From Candidatus Beckwithbacteria bacterium (lineage in GTDB: Bacteria > Patescibacteriota > Microgenomatia > UBA1400 > UBA1449): 37,729 bases of DNA. Every line of letters starts with the position of its first letter. The stretch's first letter is position 1. The notes under the pieces were generated by a model that searched no databases, had not been told where the DNA came from, and worked only from the letters and a program-made list of their open reading frames with translations. Shown piece after piece: positions 17,949 through 25,892 of this stretch. The position numbers and the translations under genes were made by a program. The stretch covers positions 1 through 37,729 of the forward strand of contig JAAZOH010000042.1 in assembly GCA_012797845.1 (NCBI GenBank), read 5' to 3'.

Positions 17949-20018
17949 TTACTCTTCTTGCCAACTGATAAACTCATACTCACCTTCAGTGGGGAAGTAG
18001 GGTGGTGGGTAGTAAAGCAAAGTGCCATCATAAATCATTTCTCTGGTGTAAAAACCTGAAGAAGGTGGATCTCCAAAATTCCAATACGATTTGTTATTGG
18101 AAATTAACGTACCATAAATCGTTAAAGAATTTTTGACTGCTTGACTACTCCAACCACAATACCAGAGATAGCCGTGGCGTAGCACTGCTCCTTTTTGAGC
18201 CAAAAGAGCAGCGTCGACTTCAAAATCTTCAGGTAAATCTCTGATAAAGTAAATATCATGCTGGGCAATCAAACCTAAACTGTGATTACCATCCTTAGTG
18301 TGATACGTGATATTGCCATTGATCCATATATCCATAGCATTACTATCTATGGGAAAACGAGCAGCTACTAAGGTAGTTTTACCATTAACAGTACCATCTA
18401 CCCAAACTGTATCTTCAAGAAAAATAATAGGAACATCACTCACTTGATAGGTTCCAATATATGTTTGATTAGGACCTGGATTAACTGGAGGAGTTGGAGT
18501 TGGAGTTGGTGGTGGTGCTGGAGTGGTGTATTCTAAATTTAAAGTAGCAGCGTGATTAAGACCGGCATTTCGATCTAACCATTCAACCTTATCGCGATTA
18601 TTGCAGTTAGGATCAGTTATCCAAACCACAATATGAGATCCCCCAGATAAGCCGTTATATTTATCAACTAAATACTGAATTAGATTATCAAAAGAGATTG
18701 AGTTGGCCCAATATCCTGAAGACGGCCAAGACAAACCGGAACGACTTGGCCAACGAACTCCATCACTAAGTCTGTTGGGGTATACATCAGTACTACCGGC
18801 GCTAGAATCAATATTTGGTCTGCCAGTAGCACTACTTACCCTTGGAGCATCCGCTGCATCAGTAATATACAAACTCAAATATTGATTAGAATTCCAAGAA
18901 TTGGTGCCTTGAGAATACAATGAGATAGTAGAATTACTGACTGTTGCATTAGCTGAAATACCTTCTGCTGGAACAGTAAATCGTGCTGCTCCCCATGTAC
19001 AGTGATTCCATTGTCCTGTAGCTAAGGCATTTCCGCTCTCACCATTAGCATAAAAAGTTGTTCCATCAATTTCCCAGTCATCAAAAGCTGTTTCAGGTTG
19101 TAAATTAAGACTAGTATTAACTGGAGTAGGTTGAGGAGTAGGTTGAGGAGTAGAGGTGGTAATATTTTGATATAAACGTTGGCAACCTAATTCATCAGAA
19201 TAGCCATAATATGAGTCAGCACTTTCAACTCGAAATAAACTAAACGTACCATTGTCCTGAAACACAACATGATAACCCATAACTCCAGAAGCATCCCGAT
19301 AAACCCCACTATTTTTAGCAGCGGTTCTCATTTTGTCAAAATCAACAGAAATGGAGTCAAAATCAATAGTTGGGGTTGGATACTGCCAAAGGTTGTAATT
19401 TGGACCACTACCCCAAACTCCAGGTTTGGTTTGAGTAGGAGAACAACCAGTTTCACTTCCGCAAGTATAGGTTTTTTGAGCGCTAGTAACCAGAGAAGTA
19501 TTAATCCCATCCATGCGAATCCCATTATTAGAGTGGACTAATCCATGGACTGTAATTCCCTCACCATACCAAGTACTGGCATTGCTTAAATTTGAATAAC
19601 GAGCCAGTGAAGGAATGCCATATGAAGCAGTGATGGTTCTTTTGGCTCCTTCAAAACCCTTAACCCAACCAGTTGCCGTAAGTGTTACCAACGAAGAGCC
19701 ATTTTCAGGAGGGGTGATAAGTAGTGAATAACTCCCAACTTCTTTGCCCTGACTATCTTTATAGCTATGTATGTAAGGGCCAGTATGTCCGGTCCCATCT
19801 GTAAAATCATCTGGAGAGTGAGCTAAGTGCCAACGATAGTATTGAATTCCAGCTTCAGCTATAGCTAATGCCTGATCAGAGGCAGTTTGGCGCTGAGTTA
19901 AATCCCATTGGTTGCTTAACATAAAAACCAAACCATAGATAACTACAATAAAAGCAGCAGTAATAACCAAGATTGGTCCAGTAATTGAGCCACGATTTGT
20001 AATGCGTTGTTTTTTCAT
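17949..20018 (-). CDS. Large PilX-like minor pilin/adhesin with inserted domain
   Basis: This 689-aa surface protein has an N-terminal helix (about 14-38: GPILVITAAFIVVIYGLVF) and the PilX-type continuation ASDQALAIAEAGIQYYRW. The residue expected as Glu5 of a prepilin is absent. Two Pro/Thr linkers (about 288-298 and 499-512) bracket an inserted beta-rich domain of about 200 aa (DDWEIDGTTFY to LNLEYT). The main domain then resumes (TYIGTYQVSDVPIIFLEDTVW). The gene ends the minus-strand pilin operon, with ATGA overlap to the gene before it. It is probably a pilus-tip or surface-attachment component; the ligand is unknown. Confidence 0.7.
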   Translation of the reverse strand: MKKQRITNRGSITGPILVITAAFIVVIYGLVFMLSNQWDLTQRQTASDQALAIAEAGIQYYRWHLAHSPDDFTDGTGHTGPYIHSYKDSQGKEVGSYSLLITPPENGSSLVTLTATGWVKGFEGAKRTITASYGIPSLARYSNLSNASTWYGEGITVHGLVHSNNGIRMDGINTSLVTSAQKTYTCGSETGCSPTQTKPGVWGSGPNYNLWQYPTPTIDFDSISVDFDKMRTAAKNSGVYRDASGVMGYHVVFQDNGTFSLFRVESADSYYGYSDELGCQRLYQNITTSTPQPTPQPTPVNTSLNLQPETAFDDWEIDGTTFYANGESGNALATGQWNHCTWGAARFTVPAEGISANATVSNSTISLYSQGTNSWNSNQYLSLYITDAADAPRVSSATGRPNIDSSAGSTDVYPNRLSDGVRWPSRSGLSWPSSGYWANSISFDNLIQYLVDKYNGLSGGSHIVVWITDPNCNNRDKVEWLDRNAGLNHAATLNLEYTTPAPPPTPTPTPPVNPGPNQTYIGTYQVSDVPIIFLEDTVWVDGTVNGKTTLVAARFPIDSNAMDIWINGNITYHTKDGNHSLGLIAQHDIYFIRDLPEDFEVDAALLAQKGAVLRHGYLWYCGWSSQAVKNSLTIYGTLISNNKSYWNFGDPPSSGFYTREMIYDGTLLYYPPPYFPTEGEYEFISWQEE

Positions 20019-20644
20019 AAATTATCTTTTAATGTTCTGATTTCAGCGGCTGATTGGATTTCATGATTTGTTTTTTGGTATTTACTGTCACCAGCTACAA
20101 TAATATCAATTCCAATGGTTCTAGTTTGAAGTAATCGTTGGTTAGTGGGTAAGGGATTGTGAGCTGTATCGCTAGGCCAGTCCCCATTATAATAATAAAA
20201 AACAGGCTTGGTGCCATTGACCAAATGGTCAACTAACGTGATAATTTTTTCTTGGTTGGTGGGATAATCAACTGGAAAAGCGGTAGGATTAATTACTCCT
20301 TTTTTAAAACTATCACCATCTATAAAATAGCGAATTCGCTCAATTGCTGAATCATTGTCAGCGTTAGAAAAAAAAGTCAAACCTTGATCATTTACTTGCA
20401 CTAAAGTATAAGCGCCATTATCTCCATGACGACTGTTGCGAATCTCTTTTACCATACGCTCAACAGCTCTATTGGCTGCTTCAATACTCACATATGAGCT
20501 CATGGTTAATTCTTCTTGAGTAAAAATAATATTTTGTAAAGCTACTAGAGCTAAGAGAATCACTGAAGCTAAAAACAAAGATACAACAACTTCAAGTAAA
20601 GTAAACCCCGATGATTGATATTGTAGAAATGCATGTTTACTCAT
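20015..20644 (-). CDS. Type IV prepilin-like minor pilin (PilW/GspJ-like)
   Basis: This 209-aa prepilin has a short basic leader, then SSG|FTLLEVVVSLFLASVILLA. It matches the class III signal peptide, cut after Gly by a prepilin peptidase, with Glu5 present. The C-terminal part (about 45-205) has the SIEAANRAVERMVKEIRNS helix and beta strands seen in PilW/GspJ minor pilins. The ATG at 20644 is chosen because it gives a normal prepilin leader and avoids a 29-nt overlap with the upstream gene; a longer version from 20674 is possible. It overlaps the next gene by ATGA. No prepilin peptidase gene is in the window. Confidence 0.8.
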   Translation of the reverse strand: MSKHAFLQYQSSGFTLLEVVVSLFLASVILLALVALQNIIFTQEELTMSSYVSIEAANRAVERMVKEIRNSRHGDNGAYTLVQVNDQGLTFFSNADNDSAIERIRYFIDGDSFKKGVINPTAFPVDYPTNQEKIITLVDHLVNGTKPVFYYYNGDWPSDTAHNPLPTNQRLLQTRTIGIDIIVAGDSKYQKTNHEIQSAAEIRTLKDNL

Positions 20645-20645
20645 T

Positions 20646-21989
20646 TTATTTACTTGGCAAAATAATAGTTTCACTGGCGTTTCCTGCTACCGGAATAGTG
20701 CCGGTCATAGATTGGTAGTCTGGGTGGCTAAGTGTATATGTATAGGTAGTGGCACTTAATCCTCCAAAAAAAACTTGGCCAAAATCAGGATCATCTTTTA
20801 GGCCGCTAGAACTAGTAGCTATAAAATCAGGTGTTAGACTTAAATTAGCACTTGCAGAAGCAATACTGTTTCCATTGGGATCTTTGACATTTAGTAATAA
20901 ACTATTAGGAGTTTTAATAGATAAGGCCATATTTAAATTGATGCTCTGCGCAGGATCTATAGCAAAGGGTTGACTAGGAGTAATTCCTGAAGGAGTATAA
21001 GAGCTTTCTAGTAGGGTAATGATGTAATTATCCCATTCTAAATTTGGAATTTCTAACCTACCCTCACCATCCGTTTGCAGTTCTTGATCATATTTAAAAA
21101 CTGGATCACCGTCAGTATTGGTACCGATTTGTTTAGAACCTGTTAAACGAAAACTGACATTAGATAAAGGAGCAAAATTAGCTTCTCGATCATTGACGGT
21201 TGCTATTAATAAATCGCTAAGTTCGTCGATAACAAAAACTCCTTCAGAAATGCAACCATTACTAATAGTAATAGGGCGCTGATTGGGATTGGCTACTTCT
21301 GTGGTAGTATAGGTTTTATCTCGAGTATAACCAGTTTTTGTAATTGTTATATGATAGCAGCTAGCACAGCTAGGAGCTCCAGGTAGGATGACCCGACCAT
21401 CCTGATTGCTTTGTAAAGTCATATCAATAGCTGGAGTTACAGCGCTATTAGTAATATGAACTTGAGCTTGAGTAACTGGATTAGCTTGGGCATTAATGAC
21501 ATACACAGAAAGAGTGCCTCCAGACACTGCAGTTTCTAAGCCCTTTGGGGCTATGGTAGTAACCAAGACTAATGGTTGAGCTCGACTAGAATATTGACCA
21601 CTCCAACTAATTTCTAGGCGGATTTGTTTATAATCAGTTGGAAGTAAATCAGTTGGAGCCGTGCCATCATAAGCGTCATCAATGTAGGTAATAGAGGTGT
21701 GTACAGTATAGTTAAGACCATTACGCTCAACTGTCTCAAATTCAGGAATATTGCCTTGAGGAATACCACCGCTTGTGCCTAGTTGACTATAGGGCAAATT
21801 TTCTAAATATTCTAATTTTTCTGTAGCTAGATGACGAGCAATTAAATGAACTTGAGCATAGCCCATACTTTCATAAATAACTACAACCAAAGAAAAAACT
21901 GCATGCATTAAAATGAGAAATATTCCAATAGTAACCACAATATCTAAAAGAGCCTGGCCACAACTAGTGGAAGAAGAAATTTTGGGCAT
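20646..21989 (-). CDS. Minor pilin-like protein with carboxypeptidase-regulatory/Ig-like repeats
   Basis: This 447-aa protein is the first gene of the minus-strand pilin operon. The N terminus ends in CG|QALLDIVVTIGIFLILM, a prepilin-like helix with Asp in place of Glu5. After a PilV-like segment (about 40-150) come beta-sandwich modules: about 155-245 (GGTLSVYVINAQANPVTQAQV), 250-345 (IATVNDREANFAPLSNVSF, with TDGEGRLEIPNL) and 350-447 (NSLLLNVKDPNGNSIASA). These follow the pattern of carboxypeptidase-regulatory-like domains. Such modules lengthen and display pilus-tip proteins. Processing with Asp5 is uncertain. It diverges from pilM across 125 bp that should hold both promoters. Confidence 0.75.
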   Translation of the reverse strand: MPKISSSTSCGQALLDIVVTIGIFLILMHAVFSLVVVIYESMGYAQVHLIARHLATEKLEYLENLPYSQLGTSGGIPQGNIPEFETVERNGLNYTVHTSITYIDDAYDGTAPTDLLPTDYKQIRLEISWSGQYSSRAQPLVLVTTIAPKGLETAVSGGTLSVYVINAQANPVTQAQVHITNSAVTPAIDMTLQSNQDGRVILPGAPSCASCYHITITKTGYTRDKTYTTTEVANPNQRPITISNGCISEGVFVIDELSDLLIATVNDREANFAPLSNVSFRLTGSKQIGTNTDGDPVFKYDQELQTDGEGRLEIPNLEWDNYIITLLESSYTPSGITPSQPFAIDPAQSINLNMALSIKTPNSLLLNVKDPNGNSIASASANLSLTPDFIATSSSGLKDDPDFGQVFFGGLSATTYTYTLSHPDYQSMTGTIPVAGNASETIILPSK

Positions 21990-22114
21990 TAGTTTTACTA
22001 TACCGCAAACGTCCTCAAAAATCTTGAAAATAGCCTCAGTACCGAAACTATTTGATAGACATAACCCCTCTTTTCTGTTAGGCTAAGAATAGAAGTAAAG
22101 TCGTTACTGCCCAC

Positions 22115-23509
22115 ATGATTACATCTGTTTTGGTCTTTTCCACCAACTTGATTCAATTTCTGCAACTTGATACTAAGCAAAAGCAGATTGTAACCTCGTT
22201 TTCTCAGCAGCTACCCACTGGTCTTATTCAGCGAGGGAAAATTACTAATCTTGAGCAAGTACAGCAGATAGTTGGCCAACTACTGACTCAGATTAAAACC
22301 AAGCTCATGTATATCGAGCTAGTTATCCCTGAAGATGCAGTAGTTTCTAAATCACTTGAGTTGCCCAATTTACCAAATCACGAAATTGATGAAGCAGTAC
22401 GTTGGGAAGCCGAAGGAGTTTTACATTTTCCCTTAGGAGCTGCAGTTTTGGACTGGAAGCGTTTATTTAGCAATGGCAATTATCATGTTTTAATGCAGGC
22501 TGTTCCCCAGGAGATTGTGGATGAATACCTAGCTGTTGCTACTTCCAGTAATTTAATAGTCCAAACCATAAGTACTCCAGCTTTAGGATTAGTTACTTTG
22601 GCAGAGCAAAAACCTGGGGTTAGGCTGCTCATGTATGTGGGTCCGTCAGATACCATCTTGACTTTAACTCGGGAACAAGAAGTAATTGCAACTTCAATTG
22701 TGCCAGACAATAAAACCAATTCTATAGTTCAAACCATTCAACGAATGATACATTACTATGACAAGTTTCCAATTGAATGGATCCAAGTTGGGGGAGTAGG
22801 GCTCAATAATGAGCTAATTACTGCTTTAAAAGCCTTTAAATTACCAGTAACTGGATTTACTATGCCAGTATCTGTAAATACCGAAACTGCTAATACTTAC
22901 CTGCTGGCTATTTCGGTGGCAGTTGCTCCAATAGCCCCACCTAGTGATCAGGGGACAATCAACTTACTACCTCAGTGGTATGATAATCAAGAACGAAAAA
23001 AAAGACAGTTTTCTTTTTGGAAGCAATTACTTCTTATTTTTGCTACATTTAGTTTAGTAATTACTGCTGCGCTTGGAGGATGCTACTTTTGGTTATCCCG
23101 CTTAGAAACTAGTTTTTTAACTCAGCAAAATCTACCCTCATCCGTTACTAAGGAGGCTCTAGAGTCAGCTAGTCAGGCTAATAATTTAAGCCGTTTAGCC
23201 TTAGCTTTAGAAACCACCGACTACTTTCCTACTAAAGCTATTAATCAAATAAAAGATTTAGCAGGAGATACTATTACTTTGGGGCGGGTTGAACTCCAGC
23301 TATCCGAACAAAAAGGTACGGTTATGGGATTAGCTAAGAGTAGAGATGGGCTTTTAGCATTTAAACAAGCTTTGGAACAATTACCAGGTATAGCCGAAGT
23401 ACAACTACCAGTTTCCAGTTTTGTTGAAGAAACTGATTTGCCATTTCAGCTCTATCTAACTTTTGCTAAAGAACCAACCACCTTACTACAGGAGGAAGAT
23501 GCCAAGTAA
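22115..23509 (+). CDS. pilM: PilM-PilN fusion protein (type IV pilus alignment complex)
   Basis: In this 464-aa protein, residues about 1-280 are an actin-like PilM (IELVIPEDAVVSKSLELPNL, the EIDEAVRWEAE helix, then LLMYVGPSDTILTLTR). At about 288 the text switches to the exact start of PilN, INLLP, the short motif by which PilN binds PilM. This is followed by a transmembrane helix (about 305-328) and a periplasmic-type ferredoxin-like domain to the end. In most bacteria these are two separate proteins held together by that motif; here they are covalently joined. The next gene is PilO, overlapping by 11 nt. The fused complex should link the cytoplasmic motor to the membrane. Confidence 0.88.
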   Translation: MITSVLVFSTNLIQFLQLDTKQKQIVTSFSQQLPTGLIQRGKITNLEQVQQIVGQLLTQIKTKLMYIELVIPEDAVVSKSLELPNLPNHEIDEAVRWEAEGVLHFPLGAAVLDWKRLFSNGNYHVLMQAVPQEIVDEYLAVATSSNLIVQTISTPALGLVTLAEQKPGVRLLMYVGPSDTILTLTREQEVIATSIVPDNKTNSIVQTIQRMIHYYDKFPIEWIQVGGVGLNNELITALKAFKLPVTGFTMPVSVNTETANTYLLAISVAVAPIAPPSDQGTINLLPQWYDNQERKKRQFSFWKQLLLIFATFSLVITAALGGCYFWLSRLETSFLTQQNLPSSVTKEALESASQANNLSRLALALETTDYFPTKAINQIKDLAGDTITLGRVELQLSEQKGTVMGLAKSRDGLLAFKQALEQLPGIAEVQLPVSSFVEETDLPFQLYLTFAKEPTTLLQEEDAK

Positions 23510-24143
23510 AACAAGCCAATCGCCAGCACCATCTGATCAGGCTAAAAAGGCCAATAAACAAGTAGTCAAAGCTTCTGTAAAACCAGAAAAAACCGGTTCT
23601 TCATTTAATTTGCCTTGGCTATTAGTTGGCTTAGCTTTAGTTAGTATTGCTTCTCTGAGCTTAAGTTTTTGGCTTTTGGGAAAATTACCAGCCAAGGCTG
23701 AAGCAATCAAGCAATTGCGGACTCAGGTTTTGGCATATCAAATTAGTGATCAAGATGAAGCCTTGTTGCTACAGGCTTTAAAAGATACGGAGTCAGATCG
23801 GGAAGTTATTATTGCAGCTTTTCCAACTGAAGAAAGCCTACTTAACTTTATTGCAGTCATTGATAGTCTCAAAAATGCTCAAGTGGAGGTATTACGTTTC
23901 AGTGTTGATAGCGATACGCCTAGTAAAATTGGGCGTAATCCTAGTTTTTTGCCAATCACCCTTAGTTTGCGAGGTGAGGCTAAAGCAGTTGAACAAGCCT
24001 TGACTAAAATAACAGATAGTCCTTATTTTATTAGACCAGTTATTTATTACTATGAATCAGGAGATGGAAAAGGGGAGCAGGTGATTATAAACACCCAATT
24101 CCATCTCTTTGTCAGTGATGAATTCACTAAAACTAAATCTTAA
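23499..24143 (+). CDS. pilO: PilO-like pilus alignment protein
   Basis: This 214-aa protein has a disordered Lys/Ser-rich start (1-35), a transmembrane helix (about 42-66), a coiled-coil stretch (about 67-110) and a ferredoxin-like domain (about 115-205), the PilO layout. AGGAGG (23490-23495) is a good SD for the ATG at 23499, so this start is preferred over 23463. It overlaps pilMN by 11 nt and should pair with the PilN half. Confidence 0.82.
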   Translation: MPSKTSQSPAPSDQAKKANKQVVKASVKPEKTGSSFNLPWLLVGLALVSIASLSLSFWLLGKLPAKAEAIKQLRTQVLAYQISDQDEALLLQALKDTESDREVIIAAFPTEESLLNFIAVIDSLKNAQVEVLRFSVDSDTPSKIGRNPSFLPITLSLRGEAKAVEQALTKITDSPYFIRPVIYYYESGDGKGEQVIINTQFHLFVSDEFTKTKS

Positions 24144-24663
24144 CCATCTGATCATCTTTATCTTTTTTGTGCTAGCCTTGTTTTTGCTGCTTATGGCTGG
24201 TCGAGTAGGGTTTCAAGCTTGGCAAACTGCAGGAAGCTTAGATGAAAACTTGGCAATTTCCACTTCACCGACCTTAAACCGACAAAGTATTGGAAAAGCT
24301 GCCAAGTGGTTGCGTCAAAGTCCTACTGTATCTGTTGAAGACACTAAAGAAAAAGCAGCTTCAACTCCGGTGCCAACGCCAACTCCTGTCCCAAGTGTTC
24401 TCAAAGTTGAGATTATTAATGCCAGTGGGATTGATGGAGCAGCTAGTCAGCTGAGCCAAGCTCTCGAGGTTGATGCTAGTTTTTCTTTGAAAACCAACCA
24501 AGTGGTGCTTGACGAGAGCAGTTTAGTTTATAAAAATAGATACAAGGACCAAGCTACTGCTTGGCAAGAAAAACTCAATGCATTGGGATGGTCTGGACTT
24601 GCTATGCAAGAACAATCCGATGATAATGAGTTTGATGTGATTATTACATTAGGTGCCAAATAG
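24118..24663 (+). CDS. Membrane-anchored LytR_C-like domain protein
   Basis: This 181-aa protein has an N-terminal transmembrane helix (about 8-33), a variable region with a Pro/Thr linker (near 85-95, TPVPTPTPVPS) and a C-terminal domain starting KVEIINASGIDGAA (about 98-181). That start matches the pattern of the LytR/CpsA/Psr C-terminal domain. The ATG at 24118 overlaps pilO by 26 nt; a TTG at 24109 is the alternative. It occupies the place where PilP often lies, but shows no PilP features. It probably works with the pilus membrane complex or binds cell-wall material. Confidence 0.65.
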   Translation: MNSLKLNLNHLIIFIFFVLALFLLLMAGRVGFQAWQTAGSLDENLAISTSPTLNRQSIGKAAKWLRQSPTVSVEDTKEKAASTPVPTPTPVPSVLKVEIINASGIDGAASQLSQALEVDASFSLKTNQVVLDESSLVYKNRYKDQATAWQEKLNALGWSGLAMQEQSDDNEFDVIITLGAK

Positions 24664-24668
24664 CATTG

Positions 24669-24692
24669 TTATAAAACTTCGAAGTTTTATAA
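24669..24692 (+). repeat. Perfect 24-bp palindrome before the pilin genes
   Basis: TTATAAAACTTC (24669-24680) is followed at once by its exact reverse complement (24681-24692). No T run follows, so it is not a typical terminator. It lies 26 nt before the first pilin ATG and just upstream of its SD, so it could be an operator or a 5' stabilising hairpin. Confidence 0.7.
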
Positions 24693-24717
24693 TACTGAGG
24701 GGAGGTGAGCAATTTAT

Positions 24718-25191
24718 ATGAAAAAGATTGTCGACAATCGTGGTTTTACCCTGATTGAACTCCTAGTTGTTATTGGCGTGATTGCTATTCTAGCTGCTAT
24801 CGTTTTAGTTGCTGTCAATCCTGGCCGCCAGTTTGCTCAAGCTCGAGATACCCAAAGGCGTTCAGATCTGTATTCCATTACTAATGCGATTTACCAATAT
24901 GCTGCTGAGCATGAAGGTAATTTGCCTGATACTGATGGAGATGATTCAACCAGTAACTTCCCAACTACCCCAACTTGTATTGGAGTTGGTGCTGGCTGTT
25001 TTGATCTGGGAGCTTCCACTGATGAGGCCGGAACTGAAACTGTAGTTCCTACCTATATAGCAGAAATTCCCTCTGATCCGTCAACTGGTGATGCAGCCAA
25101 TACTGGCTACTTAATCAATGTGGATGGCAATGGCAGAATCATTGCTTCTGCAAGTGGAGAGATCCAAACATCTATTACGGTAACCAGGTAG
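24718..25191 (+). CDS. Type IV pilin, copy 1
   Basis: This 157-aa prepilin has leader MKKIVDNRG, then the cut site and FTLIELLVVIGVIAILAA with Glu5, the classical N-methylated helix. The AVNPGRQFAQARDTQRRSDL segment is usual for pseudopilin-like major pilins of Patescibacteria. The C-terminal domain (about 55-150) has a Cys pair (CIGVGAGC) and ends TGYLINVDGNGRIIASASG. The SD GGGGAGGTGAG (24699-24709) is strong. It is a tandem paralogue of the next gene, and each copy has its own terminator. Confidence 0.93.
   Translation: MKKIVDNRGFTLIELLVVIGVIAILAAIVLVAVNPGRQFAQARDTQRRSDLYSITNAIYQYAAEHEGNLPDTDGDDSTSNFPTTPTCIGVGAGCFDLGASTDEAGTETVVPTYIAEIPSDPSTGDAANTGYLINVDGNGRIIASASGEIQTSITVTR
24802..24902 (+). 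repeat. 101-bp tract identical to 25395-25495 (pilin copy 1)
   Basis: This stretch is base-for-base identical to the second pilin gene, whereas codons just before and after it differ at many silent positions. Confidence 0.9.
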
Positions 25192-25200
25192 AAGAATATA

Positions 25201-25251
25201 AACACTCAGCGACACTAAGGTGCAAGCCTGCCCTGTTGCTGAGTGTTTTTT
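25201..25251 (+). terminator. Terminator after pilin 1
   Basis: AACACTCAGC (25201-25210) pairs with GCTGAGTGTT (25238-25247), followed by T residues. The 27-nt loop is unusually long. Confidence 0.85.
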
Positions 25252-25302
25252 GTGGTTTTTAAAACTTGCAGTGAAGATAAAAAACATGTTAGGCTTAAAA
25301 AG

Positions 25303-25313
25303 AAGGAGGTGAT
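25303..25313 (+). promoter_or_regulatory. Full-length Shine-Dalgarno of pilin 2
   Basis: AAGGAGGTGAT is complementary to the whole anti-SD end of the 16S at 80-92 and lies 6 nt before the ATG. It is the longest SD in the window and points to very high translation. Confidence 0.85.
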
Positions 25314-25319
25314 ATTATC

Positions 25320-25775
25320 ATGAATTCAAATCGAGGTTTTACTCTAATTGAACTTTTAGTAGTGATTGGAGTTATTGCTATCTTAGCAGCAGTAGTTTTA
25401 GTTGCTGTCAATCCTGGCCGCCAGTTTGCTCAAGCTCGAGATACCCAAAGGCGTTCAGATCTGTATTCCATTACTAATGCGATTTACCAATATGCAGCTG
25501 AGCATGAAGGCAATTTGCCTGATACTGATGGAGATCCAGTGACTGACAACTTTCCGACTACTCCAACCTGTATTGGTGCTGGAGCTGGTTGCTTTAATTT
25601 AGGTGTAGCTGGCGATGATGTAACTGTAGTTCCTACCTATATGGCAGAAATCCCTGCTGATCCAGCTACTGGTGATGCAGCCAATACCGGTTATTTGATC
25701 AACGTTGATGCTAATGGCCGAGTAGTAGCATCTGGGAGCGGAGAGTTGGTTGAGGCTATTACTGTTACCCGTTAA
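25320..25775 (+). CDS. Type IV pilin, copy 2
   Basis: This 151-aa prepilin has a leader of MNSNRG, then FTLIELLVVIGVIAILAA with Glu5. The protein is nearly the same as copy 1 through residue 70 and at the C-terminal GDAANTGYLINVD part, but differs in the middle loop after CIGAGAGC, where copy 1 is longer. A loop exposed on the pilus surface is the expected place for such change. The very strong SD suggests that this is the more highly made pilin. The terminator follows immediately and shares the stop codon. Confidence 0.93.
   Translation: MNSNRGFTLIELLVVIGVIAILAAVVLVAVNPGRQFAQARDTQRRSDLYSITNAIYQYAAEHEGNLPDTDGDPVTDNFPTTPTCIGAGAGCFNLGVAGDDVTVVPTYMAEIPADPATGDAANTGYLINVDANGRVVASGSGELVEAITVTR
25395..25495 (+). 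repeat. 101-bp tract identical to 24802-24902 (pilin copy 2)
   Basis: Partner of the tract in copy 1; identity ends abruptly at both sides. Confidence 0.9.
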
Positions 25776-25824
25776 AAACACCCTAATTTTCAAAAAGACA
25801 TTTTTTTGAGAAGGGGTGTTTTTA
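25774..25824 (+). terminator. Terminator after pilin 2
   Basis: AAAAACACCCT (25774-25784) pairs with AGGGGTGTTTTT (25812-25823), ending in T. It overlaps the TAA stop of pilin 2 and closes the pilus locus. Confidence 0.85.
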
Positions 25825-25877
25825 GTGGTTTTAAAACCTTTTTTGCCCAAGCTCTGCTTGCTTTATGTTTATCTTTC

Positions 25878-25886
25878 TGTTACATC
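25878..25886 (+). promoter_or_regulatory. Extended -10 promoter of the DUF4349 gene
   Basis: TGTTACATC (TGn plus -10 box) ends 6 nt before the ATG at 25893; there is no usable SD. The predicted transcript is leaderless. Confidence 0.4.
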
Positions 25887-25892
25887 TAAGGT

